Positions 35,120 through 46,400 of a DNA stretch of 64,000 nucleotides are shown here, in pieces. The stretch is from Triatoma infestans (lineage: Eukaryota > Arthropoda > Insecta > Hemiptera > Reduviidae): contig JAAEAF010000123.1 in the NCBI GenBank assembly GCA_011037195.1, positions 124,001-188,000 of the forward strand, read 5' to 3'. Position numbers and translations under genes: made by a program. The notes beneath the pieces are model-generated. The model did no database searches and was not told the origin of the DNA. It saw nothing but the letters and a program-made list of their open reading frames with translations. Numbering within the stretch: position 1 is the first letter of the stretch; the number at the start of each line of letters is the position of its first letter.

Positions 35120-35260
35120 CTTTAGGGTAAAATGCTGAAACAACACTCGCCAACAATAGGCCTGGAGAAGCATATTGTAATATGGGCGAAACGACAGTTT
35201 ATAACGAACCATTGACACGGTCTCAACTCGAAGACCTAAATGTTTTACAGTCGTAAGCTA
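35120..35260 (+). repeat. Single decayed copy of the 25.1-kb foldback arm
   Basis: CCTGGAGAAGCATATTGTAA, TATGGGCGAAACGACAGTTT, ACGGTCTCAACTCGAAGACC and TAAATGTTTTACAG align in order with the arms at 25084-25343. The pairing GC.ATATTG.AATATGGGC in front of GAAACG is better preserved here. Confidence 0.65.
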
Positions 35261-35344
35261 ATTATAAACTGTTGATTAAAGTTATTAAAATTCATGTGAC
35301 CCTTAAATTTACATTTTTTCCTACCGCTGTACGAAATAGTACAC

Positions 35345-35800
35345 TAAGAGGTATTAAATTTTCAAAATTAAGTGTCCATCGGTAATTCACGTTTTAAGAT
35401 ATCCTGAAGCAAAAAAAGAAGTTTTTGAAGCGAATGATCCATTTGTTCGTATATGCAATGAGACGGTGTCTGTTTGTAGTGTGATCTATTTGTACGTAAA
35501 TGAGTGAGACTGTGTCTGTATTTGTGAACGAAATATCTCAACAACGAAACACCACGATGAGCCCAAATTCGATATTTCGTTAAGTTCTCACCATCACACG
35601 TTACTCTCAACATCCTTTGGAAAAGCGATTTAACTGAATGCTTTTCTCCTTTTTCTTTCAGATTTCAGCAATTTTATTGAAAACCACTTCAAAGATTTTC
35701 TTCAAACTTTGTATGTTAAGTGCACAATTATAAAACTTACAGTTATTATTTGGTATGTTTTTCCGAGAAACTCATCTTAGGGAGGGTTCTGAGGGGGGAT
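35345..35800 (+). repeat. Dominant interspersed repeat copy
   Basis: GTACACTAAGAGGTATTAAA, ATTTTCAAAATTAAGTGTCC, AATATCTCAACAACGAAACA, CAAAGATTTTCTTCAAACTT and TTTTTCCGAGAAACTCATCT are in family order. A terminus GCAAGTCGTGTGAATTTTTC lies at 35923-35942. Confidence 0.72.
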
Positions 35801-35949
35801 CTGTGAGTTAGGCTTAAATTTAAACTGCCGTATGAAGTCATATTCAGGTAAACATTGTATCCCCAGCGATGCTAACGATTATAATGCTCTTGATCCATAT
35901 GTTGCAGTAAAAGCAAGTCGTGTGAATTTTTCACACCTGTTGTTTACTT

Positions 35950-36700
35950 TCATTTATTCTTAGTAAGAGGAAGTGTCAAATTTTCGATATTCAGTTTTCT
36001 CCGGAAATATCCGTTTTGAGGTCCCCTGAATACAAAAAATTGTTTTCTAGTGATTGGTTTGTGTGTGTGTGTGTGTGTGGATGTGTGTGTGAAAAATATA
36101 TCTCAAAAATGAAAAGTCGCAGGTAGCTCAAAGTTGGTATTCCGTTTGGCTACTACCACTGCATCAGGCGCGAAGATTTCGGACAAAATCCATCAACCAG
36201 AGGTGCAACTTTACTGAATAGTTTGGTTCAGTTTTCGTAATTTTCTCAAAGAGGCCCCAACGATTTTTTTTTTTAACTGGAACGCTATATACAAAGAGCA
36301 ACAACTTTTATTTAAAACATTTCTCCAGGAAAATTCATTTAAGAACACTTGAGGGGAGGGCTGGGTTATGGCTCCTTCTAAAGTGCTATTTCAGTTTATC
36401 ACACAATCCTATCATCTAAATACTATTAATTAGAATTAAATTTGCTGTCGAAATCCCGAGTTTGAAGAAAATCTGACGACCGGAAGTGCGCTTTACTGAA
36501 AATAGTTTTCAGTTTTCTGCTACTTTCTGTAAAACATCTCCATCGGTTTTCTTTAACTTGCTATATCAAAATACGCATAAAAAGTACAACTTTTATTTGA
36601 AACGTTTCTCTGGGAAAATTCATATAACGGGGAAATTCATTTAAGGTTGGGTTACGCATAACAGAAAATATCTTAAAAAAATATCCATGTGAATTTATTT
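35950..36700 (+). repeat. Dominant interspersed repeat, long copy with (TG)n
   Basis: One of the clearest copies: AGTAAGAGGAAGTGTCAAAT, TTTTCTCCGGAAATATCCGT, GAGGTCCCCTGAATACAAAA, the (TG)n at 36059-36091, ATCTCAAAAATGAAAAGTCG, TTGGTATTCCGTTTGGC, CCAGAGGTGCAACTTTACTG, AACGATTTTTTTTTTTAACT, TTAATTAGAATTAAATTTGC and ACGACCGGAAGTGCGCTTTA. Confidence 0.82.
36059..36091. repeat. (TG)n microsatellite inside a repeat copy
   Basis: About 14 TG units broken by GGA, located between the GTCCCCTGA and AAAAATGAAAAGTCG blocks. Confidence 0.95.
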
Positions 36701-38399
36701 TTAATTAAATTGAGTTGAATTTAGACATGTTCCGTTTCACTCATGCAGCACTCCCATTTGCAATTTCACGGGCCGCTCTCCTCTCCCCAATCTTTCGGAT
36801 TCAGACCTAATAAGGTCATTTGAAGTTAACTTCAACATTTTTGGATTTCATTGATATTAGTACAACAGATTTATTGTTGACGAAATTTACCAGGCAAGAA
36901 TAGAAATCGTAAAATCCATTTTAACATGAGAGACTGACACTTACTGTCCAGCAGTCAAGAAGCAAAATTATTCTCTCGTTGACATGGTTCGAAAAAAAAT
37001 TTGGAGAAAAACTTGTCTTTCGAATGTGAAAATTCGGTTAGTTTGGAAACTAATTGGAGAGTGCTGTTTTGTAAATGCGGAACCTACTTTGGATAAGTAG
37101 GCGAATTGTTGAAGATTAACATGTGAATAAGCTTTCCTCCGCAAGTGTAAATCCGTCTTCCTAGTAGCTTTCCTCCTCTCAGCAATCCTAGTCATCTGTA
37201 TATAGTTGATCAAACAGATGAACAAGAACAGTTGTGCCAACCCTCACACAGAGCATTGTGTTACTAATTAATAACAGAAGACGAAAAGGATTCAATTGAC
37301 TTTGAAGCCGGAGAAATAATAAAATCATACGTTTGGGGGCTGGTTGACAGCCAGGCTTCCTCTGTCTGGTGCAGCATACTAAAGTCCATTGAACCTTTCC
37401 ACCACTTACTGGGAGCGCTGTGACCTTGTTTTGTTGGTAGATAGGAATACTAAATAATGGGATAGACGAAAACTTCCACCTCCCCCATATAGGTAATAGT
37501 ATGGGGGAAATAATAGAGGTTCGTGGATGCGGGGGAATGTTGGAAGGTGGCAGTGGTTTAAAGGTAAATCAACCACTGCTGCCAGAATTAGCGGCACTCC
37601 TGCTGCTCTCTATCCAACTGTTTAAATTTCTGGATTACAATACCAGCGAGTGGCCCGTTGCTCAAGCAAACGTTTTTGGTTGATTAATGTTTCTTGTGTG
37701 CCCGGTAGAAACATCTCTTCACCACTCTGTCTCACTCTTACTCTCAGGTAAGCTTCCTTCCCGTCTCTCCAACCCTTAGCCTCCAATCCTCCCGGCTACT
37801 TGTATAACTCCCCAAGGTGAATTAAACACTTCTTGCCTATCTATACCCTCTTTATCACAATTCTCCTTTCTATATCCCCAGTCACCGCCGCCCTTTCCAA
37901 ATCGCGTCTGAACAGAATGTGCTAGTATCCTATCCGCGAATCTGCTGCTTTCCTCCTCGGTTAGATATAATCCTACCAACTATTTGTCTTTCTACTTAAC
38001 CAAAACTTCCTGCACGTCGTGCCTCAGGAACATCTAACATCTCCTTCTGCTGAATGATTACCAAGTTTCACACTAATTCTCTCTAAGTCTTCTAACGCAT
38101 ACCCACAGCCTGCAGTTGTTCATTTCCCTTTTTTTCTATTTCTTCGCTTTCTCTTTAGGCTAAAAAATGTACTCCTCCCAATCATTGGTTAATGTCATGC
38201 TAAGAACAAAAAATCTGGTGTGAAACATTCACACGACTTTCTCTTACTCCTCTAAATACAATTATATACAAAATTAATGTTTTTTTTTTAATTTCAAATT
38301 TTACTCATTTGTTGTAAGAGATACAAACCTACGAACCCATAGGTGATACACGAACGAGGTAGATAAGTTAACTAGTTAGTAGTATCTAAGGTTCTTCCT
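36701..38399. other. Unassigned interval
   Basis: No recognised gene. A perfect 10-bp-stem hairpin (GGCAGTGGTT / AACCACTGCTGCC) lies at 37549-37583. A clean inverse dominant-repeat terminus (CTGGTGTGAAACATTCACAC, GACTTTCTCTTACTCC) lies at 38215-38250. Confidence 0.5.
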
Positions 38400-38870
38400 G
38401 GATAATAAGAGTGGGACTGTAAAAGAAGTACGATCCAGGGTAGAACAAGTGAGGAGAGCGGTGATAATGTTACTTCCGGTCTTCTAGAACAATACGCTGT
38501 CACGGAAATAATAAGCAAAGAATATTTCACTCAATCATAGAAGTTATTCTGATGTATGCAGTGTATATCTGGGCAAGGACCAAAAAGTTCCAGAGTGAAT
38601 TTGAAGTATTGGAGATAAGAAATGATGGGGTAAAGAAAATGATGGGAATTGAGAAGAAAATCGGAAAGAAAATAATGAGGAGAAAACTGATATGGCCAGG
38701 TCGAGGGAGGGAATGGATAACAAAAGGACGTAGGAAGAGAGAGTAGGCCGCGAAACCAGTGGGAAGATGATGTGAAAGAGGAGATAGTCGGGCGTGGCCT
38801 GCAAGATGGCGATTGGAGAAACAAAAAGGAGATTGAAAGATGCCGTTGGTTCTGAAGTCAACAAAGTAAA
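38400..38870 (+). pseudogene. 3' fragment of a non-LTR retrotransposon reverse transcriptase
   Basis: The reading SIIEVILMYAVYIWARTKKF matches the ..LLYGSE.WA.. region after the RT palm. EVLEIRNDGVKKMMGIEKKI matches the ..IE..E....RRM.GI region. It ends with RRKLIWPG, GRRKRE, GRPRNQWEDDVKEEIVGRGL and QDGDWRNKKE. The GRRKRGRP..W.DD...EI..RGL..GDW sequence is the usual C-terminus of several EN-RT elements. It is 5'-truncated, with one frameshift near 38747. Frames on the opposite strand are shadows. Confidence 0.7.
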
Positions 38871-40019
38871 AGTAAGCCCTAGAAGTATTTTGATTTAGTA
38901 AATATATTTGTTCTTCTCTGACGGTAGAAGGGGCGAAGGACTAAGTACATAAGTAAATATTTTAAGCCTAAAGAATATCAGTAGGAGATATTCTGAGAAA
39001 ATCAAAAACAAATAAGAAAATTGAATAAAGAAAAAAAAAGCACCGCTCTTAATTGATTGATTTTTTTGTGTTTTGCAAACTTTATTATCATGCTGGTTTT
39101 TAAAACTACCTGGGATATTGTGTTGTCTAGAAACGAACATACAGGGCAGTTGCTGGAAAGTTCATTTTCGGTCTTTCTTTCCAAAATTTTCCTCTAGATG
39201 GAAAAAAGTGAAAATAGAGAAAATGAATTAAATATTATTCAAGTTTTTTTTTTTGTTTTTTTTACGTTTGACATTGTTCTAAATGACAAAAATAAAATAA
39301 ATGTATTAAATGAATAATGGAGTAGTCCGGCTAAATGGAGTGTACTAGTGGCGCTTCATGTGGAAAAATGAGGAGGGTGACTAGCGGCCAGGTTATGTAG
39401 CATACTTAACCTAAGTTATTTTTGGGACAGTATTAACAACCAAGCTAATCTTTAAACGAGAATAATCTTTACTTCCAAGCTAATTGAAAATTAAGTACTA
39501 TCCACCAAACTCTTTATTATACCTTCCACTTTTTTTTTTTGCCCATCACGAGTTTGTAGGTGGCGCGGAAGTTCTGATAAGGTTTAACGAAAACTGGGAG
39601 GAACGGCGACATGTGTTTAATGTATGCCCAGTTAAACGATCTAAAACTTAACCCCTTCTACTTTCTGCTGTTCGTCTACTGTTGGCCCTTATCATTGAAT
39701 TATTGAGTTTACGAGGTCGTACAGACCTAGCTTCAGTGCCCTAAGTGTTTTTTTTTCAGCGCTCCCTAAGCATTTATTCTTCTTTTTTTTTACGCTTAGT
39801 AAATTATAGGGACAATATTTTCATAGTGGCAACACTGTGAACCTCTTGGCCAGCTGTTTTACTTATTATCTTTATTACATATTCTGCCACTCTGGTCTTA
39901 TGCCAACTAATATTTAACTTCAGTTTCAGTATAGTCTTCTTCCATCCCGTAACCACTCATTCTAATGTAAATATCTTCTTCCAGTTTAATATTTGACACT
40001 TTTTTTACTATCTCTTACT
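38871..40019. other. Non-coding interval
   Basis: No gene was recognised. Homopolymer T runs lie at 39247-39262, 39531-39540 and 39782-39790. Confidence 0.5.
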
Positions 40020-40560
40020 CGCTGGTAAGAGGAAGTATTATGATCGTGCCAAATTTTCGAACTTGTTTTCACCGGAAATATATGTTTGAAGGTCTCCTGA
40101 ATACGAAAAAAATGTTTTTAGCGAATGAGTGTGTAAGTGTGTTTTAGCAGAATATCGCCAGGAAGCTCAAAAGTTGATAATCCGTACAAGTAATACCACT
40201 GCATCTCAGATACGAAGGTTCGGGGTAAAATCCGTTAACCAAAAGTGTGACTTTACTGAATAGCTTTTTGTTTCCCCAGTTTTTCTTGATTTTACACACA
40301 CAAATCTATCATTTTATTTGTAACATTTTTCTAAAAAAAAAAATTGCTTTCAGATGGTTCTGAGAAATCTGAGACGTTAAAATTCAAACGTGTTTTGTTC
40401 AGTATTATTGGTCTCTCTCTACAGTGTAATCATTCTCTACCTGCCTCTGCTGTTTCGTTGGCACTTATCCCTCCCCCACCATCACCTGTCAATTTATGTT
40501 AGGACACATGAGCGAAATTTGAAATTTAAAATAAATTTGTCATTTTATATATAACACTAT
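40020..40560 (+). repeat. Dominant repeat copy joined to TATGTTAGGACA-type segment
   Basis: CTGGTAAGAGGAAGTATTAT, GATCGTGCCAAATTTTCGAA, TGAAGGTCTCCTGAATACGA, TTGATAATCCG and AAAAGTGTGACTTTACTGAA, then from about 40350 GATGGTTCTGAGAAATCTGA, TCAATTTATGTTAGGACACA and TTTTATATATAACA. The second part matches 10730-10944 and 55715-55900. Confidence 0.72.
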
Positions 40561-41879
40561 CCCACAATCTAGCTAGTTCTTGGCCTCAAACTGTTTGATT
40601 GTAGCGAACAAAATTTTTATGATTTTAAGATATTAAGAGAAATTTAATTTAATTTTTACTTTTTCTAAGCCACTTAATTTGCAAAATGAACAAAGAAAAC
40701 AAAATAAAAGAATTCAAAAGGAATATAATCCAGAGATTAAAATAATGTTCACAGCTCAATTAGCAGGATGTATCTGCAAAGAGTTAGATAAAAAATCGAT
40801 TTCTGGAATAATATTCGATTATTTCGAATAGAAAACATTCCATTTAAAAACAAAATACCAATTAATTATTAAGAAATCTCATATTTAAGTTTCTGTTTTC
40901 ATATCTAAATTATGTAATAGATACTACGAATTTTTTTTTATTTTATTTCAAAAGTTGGCAGCTGCCCAATTCACAATCTCACGCCCACCCCTGCAGAAAT
41001 TTCAGCAGCAGCAATTTGCAAAGAATTTATATTATAATTGTAATAATTACATATGAAAAATATCTTCTTTCATAACAGATTTTCTTTTCTTTTTTTTTCA
41101 ATTATATACAAAAATACAAATACAATTATATACAAATACATATTTGTCAATACTGGGTATACAAGGTTGGAAAATTCACGTATGGAAAATACTTCACATT
41201 AAGTTCACATTAGATCACTGGTTTCGAAAGAAGTTACATTCTTATTTACTTCTTACTCTTTACTTTAGTGGCCCCATCCTCTAATAGTAAAAAACAGAAA
41301 TGAAAAAAGAAGTAAAGTTTATAATGTAGTTTCGAAGAGAGAAATGTTAAAAGAAGAAACGGAAACAAGATGTATTTCTAGTTGTAGCCGGGAAGGTAGC
41401 GGTAGTGTGTGTTAGTAGATCGCATCCCATGTTCGGTATTCACCTCAAGCATCTTTACCATCTTCATACAGAGAGAGACATATCAGCTCACTTTGTATTG
41501 TTACTCTTTGTATATGTGTGCTCTTCTTGTTCATCCATACAGATATACAAACACACAACTCTATTACTTACACCCAGGTGTAGAACACGTATCCAAAAAA
41601 TATGGAAAGAATAATTTCTATTCCCTTTTATACTTTTTTTTTTTTAACCCCACCCACCCCCAGCGTTTTCACACATCCAACCTGGTTATATGGTGTTTAC
41701 GATAGACTACGTATTTACAGACACACAGAAAAAAAAGAAGAAGAAATCGTCACCTCTATATTAAATTCATGAAGGACGAAGCACACACATATTTTTCATT
41801 TCGTGACTTGACTTTATAGTATATGTATGTTCGTGTGTGTGACTTCTGTAAAAAAAAAAATCGTCGAGTGAAGGGTACT
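40561..41879. other. Non-coding interval
   Basis: AT-rich with no recognised feature. The plus-strand frames near 41405-41705 show no family resemblance. Confidence 0.5.
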
Positions 41880-42395
41880 TTTACTTACACTATTAATTAG
41901 AATTAAATATGTTGTTGAAATACTGAGCTTGAAGAAAATTGGATGACCGGAAGTGCGTTTTTAAATACAAAAAAAAATTTTTCATTTTTCTGCTATATTC
42001 TTAAAAATGGCTCCAACGATTTTCTTTAAGCTACGTATGTGAATTACACAAATAATGAGCTACAACCTTTATTTGAAACATTGCTCCAGGTAACCTCATT
42101 TAAGGGGAATTGGGGTGGGTTTTTTGCTTCCAAAATGCTATCTTGGTTGATTATATATTTATCATCAACCAAAAAAAATTAATTAGAAATAAATAGATTG
42201 CCAAAATACTGAGTTTCAAGAAATTAGTAAACCGGAAGTGCGTAGAGCGTTTCTACTGAGCAGTTTTTTTCAGTGTTAGCAATTTTTTCCATACAAACAC
42301 CGACGAATTTCATTAAATCTGGTATACTAACTATAAAATTTATAAATTACAATTTTTTAAATCCAGTAAGAGAAAGTTGTGAGAGTGTTTCACAA
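41880..42395 (+). repeat. Dominant interspersed repeat, 3' part with intact terminus
   Basis: TTAATTAGAATTAAATATGT, GATGACCGGAAGTGCGTTTT, ATGGCTCCAACGATTTTCTT, ATTTGAAACATTGCTCCAGG, and the terminus CAGTAAGAGAAAGTTGTGAG then TGTTTCACAACATATTA. Next to the terminus, on the other side of a spacer, 42925-42955 holds an inverse terminus. Confidence 0.8.
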
Positions 42396-43273
42396 CATAT
42401 TACTTTGTTTTTAGGGAACTTTAATTCAAAAATTTAAACGTAAAAGATTAGTAAATTGCGAGAAATAATAAAGTAAAAATACATAAATAGGTCAGCAAAT
42501 AGAAAATATTTTTTTAATCAAAGAATAATTGGATAGTGCTGTATTTTCTGCAATAATCAATCCTGATTACGTAATAGTGTTAAGTAGTAAGATGAAGATT
42601 AGAAAATACCATTGGAGGAGGGCTCTGTGGATGTTGTTATAACCGTTCTAAATAGATGTATAGGTTAGGATTAGAATGAAGTGGGCAACACTGCGCCAGC
42701 TGGCCGTGCATAGATGTTAATTAGATTTCTCCTTAATAACTAACAACACTGTTAACATTAATCTTCCAAACCGAACACTGATAAATTCCATTGCCAACCC
42801 CCATTTGACTTCAAACATCAATACTATTTAACTAGCAATATTGTCTGTATACAGCTTCAATTTAAACATTAAATTACCTAAAATTATTATTGAATCAATT
42901 GTTTTTATTGTTAAAAAAAAATATGGTGCGAATCATTCACACGACTTTCTCTTACTTTAATTAATACAAATTAATGCAATCAATTTCTTAAAATTGTAAT
43001 GTTTATAAACAGAAATAGATCATGTTACGTTTTCAGTTTGTTTTTTTAATTTTTTTTTATGTTTCTTGAATTTCAGTCTGAATCACAATTACAATTGAAT
43101 CTGAGAGAAAAATAATTAGAATTTATTAAACAAATTCTACAGAGTTGAGACTGGCACTTATAACTATTTAATACCAGTATTTCAGGTGCTTAGATTGCAA
43201 TAGGGAGCGTAAATCATACATCAAATAACACTTATTTAAAAAAGTTTATAATTGTTTAATTAACAAAAGGTTT

Positions 43274-43279
43274 TTTATT
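43274..43279 (-). promoter_or_regulatory. Poly(A) signal of NDUFS2
   Basis: AATAAA on the minus strand 94 bp after the NDUFS2 stop codon. It is the first canonical hexamer in the short AT-rich 3' UTR. Confidence 0.6.
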
Positions 43280-43372
43280 TCTTATAATTTTTATGATATT
43301 TGATTATTCCTTAGAGTTTTTTGTTTTTCTTTTTTCAAAACAATAACTGAATTATCGCACGAAATCGATAAT

Positions 43373-43410
43373 TCATCGATCAACTTCACCAAAAACTACA
43401 TCCAATGAAC
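43373..43410 (-). CDS. NDUFS2: NDUFS2 terminal exon: [11 protein letters not shown] stop
   Basis: Acceptor GCTTTCAG|GT. The 38 nt complete the split Gly and encode [11 protein letters not shown] then TGA. The C-terminal (I/V)VFGE(V/I)DR is the hallmark end of the 49-kDa/NuoD family and contributes to the quinone-site wall. Confidence 0.96.
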
Positions 43411-46400
43411 CTGAAAGCAATTACATTATTTTTTTAAATAGGATTTATTTTTTAGCAAATTACCAACATTACACACTAATTTATTATTAATATTATGTAT
43501 TCAATGAATCTCACAAATGAACCTATTTTTCGACATAATCTCCTAATAAGAAAATTTTTCCATCTCTCTTTTGTTTAAAATTGTGCACCTGCTTTTTTGT
43601 ACATTTGTTTTCACTTCAGGGTCGCTGTGAAATTTGCCGCCCTCCTAATGTACTACTTGACCCCATTTTTGATTGGATTTTACATAGTGTCATAAATGTT
43701 TTATATCAACGAAGAAATGAACCAGATATACACATAGTCTACTGGCCAATTAAAGAACGTTCTACTGCCGGCATAAGAATCCTAATAGATAAATGAGTAT
43801 TAGAGGAATATGACAAGTGTGATGGGAATTGGTGCGGAGTAAGAGTTAAAGAATTGAACGACGATCCACTAATATATTAATTTAAATAAAAGATGTTGTA
43901 AAGGACTTTGCAGTTAAACAAGAGTAAGAGTAAGGGTGATCTAAGTGAGGTCTTCTTGAAGGTTGAAAATACTGTATTTTTCAGTAGAAAACTCTCGTTT
44001 TTATAGTGGTCGAGCATACACCTTCTTTGGTTCTGCTAGTGGGCAAGTAGGCGCTACTTGACTGCTCACTAAGATGGAATGTTTAGGCAGCTGTGATAGG
44101 AGGTACTGCTACGCCATCTGTGACCTCTAAGGTGTCTGAACGTTTTCTAGTTCAACGTATATGTGGACGGCTGTATGTACCATCACAATAGATAATTGTG
44201 AGGTAAATTGCGAGATTCATTGAATACAATCAAGTAAATGTAACTGTTTGTGCCTTTTATTCTTTTTTTTTTTTTAATTTAAGACGCGTCAAAATCTATG
44301 GTCATTGGGGCCCGGAATCTTCTCAGTGTACTGCCGGCCTCCGGATAGAGATGTTTAGAGACTAATAGGAAGAGCAAATCTAAGGGCAGCACTGCTAGAC
44401 TCGTACCCGGGACCTCAGGGTTCCTAGTCCAGCGCGAATCCCTTCTTTACTAATTAATCTCTCTTCTCGTGTATATAAAATGAATTTACTATCTTAGTCC
44501 ATTACAATTATTTCTACAGACTTACAATGAATTCTAGAGTTGTATATTATAATCTATCAGTATATTTCAACCTGCCATATTGTTTGATTCGGTTTCTCCT
44601 TTTTAGTAGGTGTCAACTTAGAAATGGCCTGCTCCCAGGCTGAATTTATAAATAGCTTCTTTTTTCATCATAAACGATTCTAATTAATAAAATTGTCCAA
44701 TTTATGACTATAAAGTTAGACAGACTAACCTACAATGGCGACTACGTCTGCTAGAAAATGGTTGCCACCTATAGCTGGCATTATAGCTAAATGAGTGAAT
44801 CCAGGCGATCTTATTCTGCATCTATAAGGTCGAGACGTTCCGTCTGATACTAAATATACTCCCAATTCGCCTGTAAAAAAAAGAAGTAAATAATAGCAAT
44901 TAACAATATGCACGTGTCAGACAATGTTGATGGCGCTGAGTTCTTGTGTCTTCACTTCTAATTTCGTACTAGAATGTTCTAGAAGATTGAGCTTTTAATC
45001 TTTAAAATGAATTTCTACCATATGGGAATCTCGGGGAATGGGAATATTCTCTTCATTGGTCCTGTATCTGCTGTTGGTATGCCTTTGTGCACATATCTGT
45101 CAAGCTTTCAGACATGTTATCACAGCATTTTTCCCTTTGAATAAGCTCAGGGGTTGTCGAAGTTTAAGATGCACATTAATGGCCCGGACAGATGTCTGCG
45201 TTTATTCTGGCCACTCTCAGGCATCTAGTTGGACCTTACGGGGCATTAAGGCGGCATCTCTACATAAAGAAGCTCCTGCCCCCTTTTGTAAAGCACAGAG
45301 TTACTGTCCGATTTTTTCGGAATATTGTATATCTTAAATGTATTAGACCCCGGTGTGGATTTTTGTTCCAGGCCCGCCTTGTTTTTATTATTCCTCCCAA
45401 ATGGCTAAAACTGTCAACTACCAAATACATAATGTTCTACTGGACTATAAATGCTCACTTTTCTTTGAGACGTTTTACGAGGAAAGTTTTGATGGTTTTG
45501 GGGGAAGTGCAACTTCAGGTTTCCTCCTAAAGTGCTACTTCATTAACTATTAGATTCTGCCACGTGTATAATATTAAAGTACAGTAAGAGTTTTGCTGGC
45601 ATTCAAAATTTGAAGAAAATCGGTTCTAGAAGTTTGACTTTAGAGCAAATATTTTTGATTTTTAATTTTCTAGAACTGAATTATATTTCTGGCGGGAGGG
45701 TCATGAGTGGGGGGGCTTAAATTTAAACTTCCAACGAGGGGTTGTGATAGTGGTAGCCATTAGGTAAAGAAGTGTAATAGTAAAATATCTAATGTAATGC
45801 AAGCATAACTACACGTTTAGTAACATTGCAAGTTTATAGAAAATGGGGGGGGGTGAAGTTGTTCGCGTCCGAGATTCTGTTCCCTCAGAACTCCCCCCCG
45901 CTCCACCCAAAATCAGTTTTCCAGAGAAAATGTTTCAAATAAAAATGATAAGTATTTATGTGTGTGTAGATAGTACACAATATTTGAAGAAAAAAAACGC
46001 TCGAACGTTTTCGAGGAAATCGAGAGAATCTGAAAAAAAAAAACAAATCAGTAAAGTTGCACCTCCAGTTGTTGGATTTTGACTGAAACTCAAAAATCAA
46101 AATCAAAATTTTTTCCGATTCACGAGAACTCAAAACAATTATTTCCAATAAAAACTCAACTTCGAAAAGTTGGCACAATCGGAATACTTCCTCTTTACTT
46201 GGAGTAAGAGAAAGTATTAACTACCCTGCCAACGCGTCCTATATGTATAATAGATGGCGGGTAAAATTAATTATTTTAATCCATCTACACAATTATTTTA
46301 AGTTAAATAATTCTTCAACTTTAAAGCATGTTAAAACTTTTAAAGTTAAAGTTGAGTTGAAACTTTCTTCAAACTTATATAAATCATATACGTATATATA

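Noticed and set aside
38531..38864. Ser/Phe-rich minus-strand frames
   Set aside because: They are antisense to the RT C-terminal fragment, whose plus frame has the GRRKRGRP-like ending.
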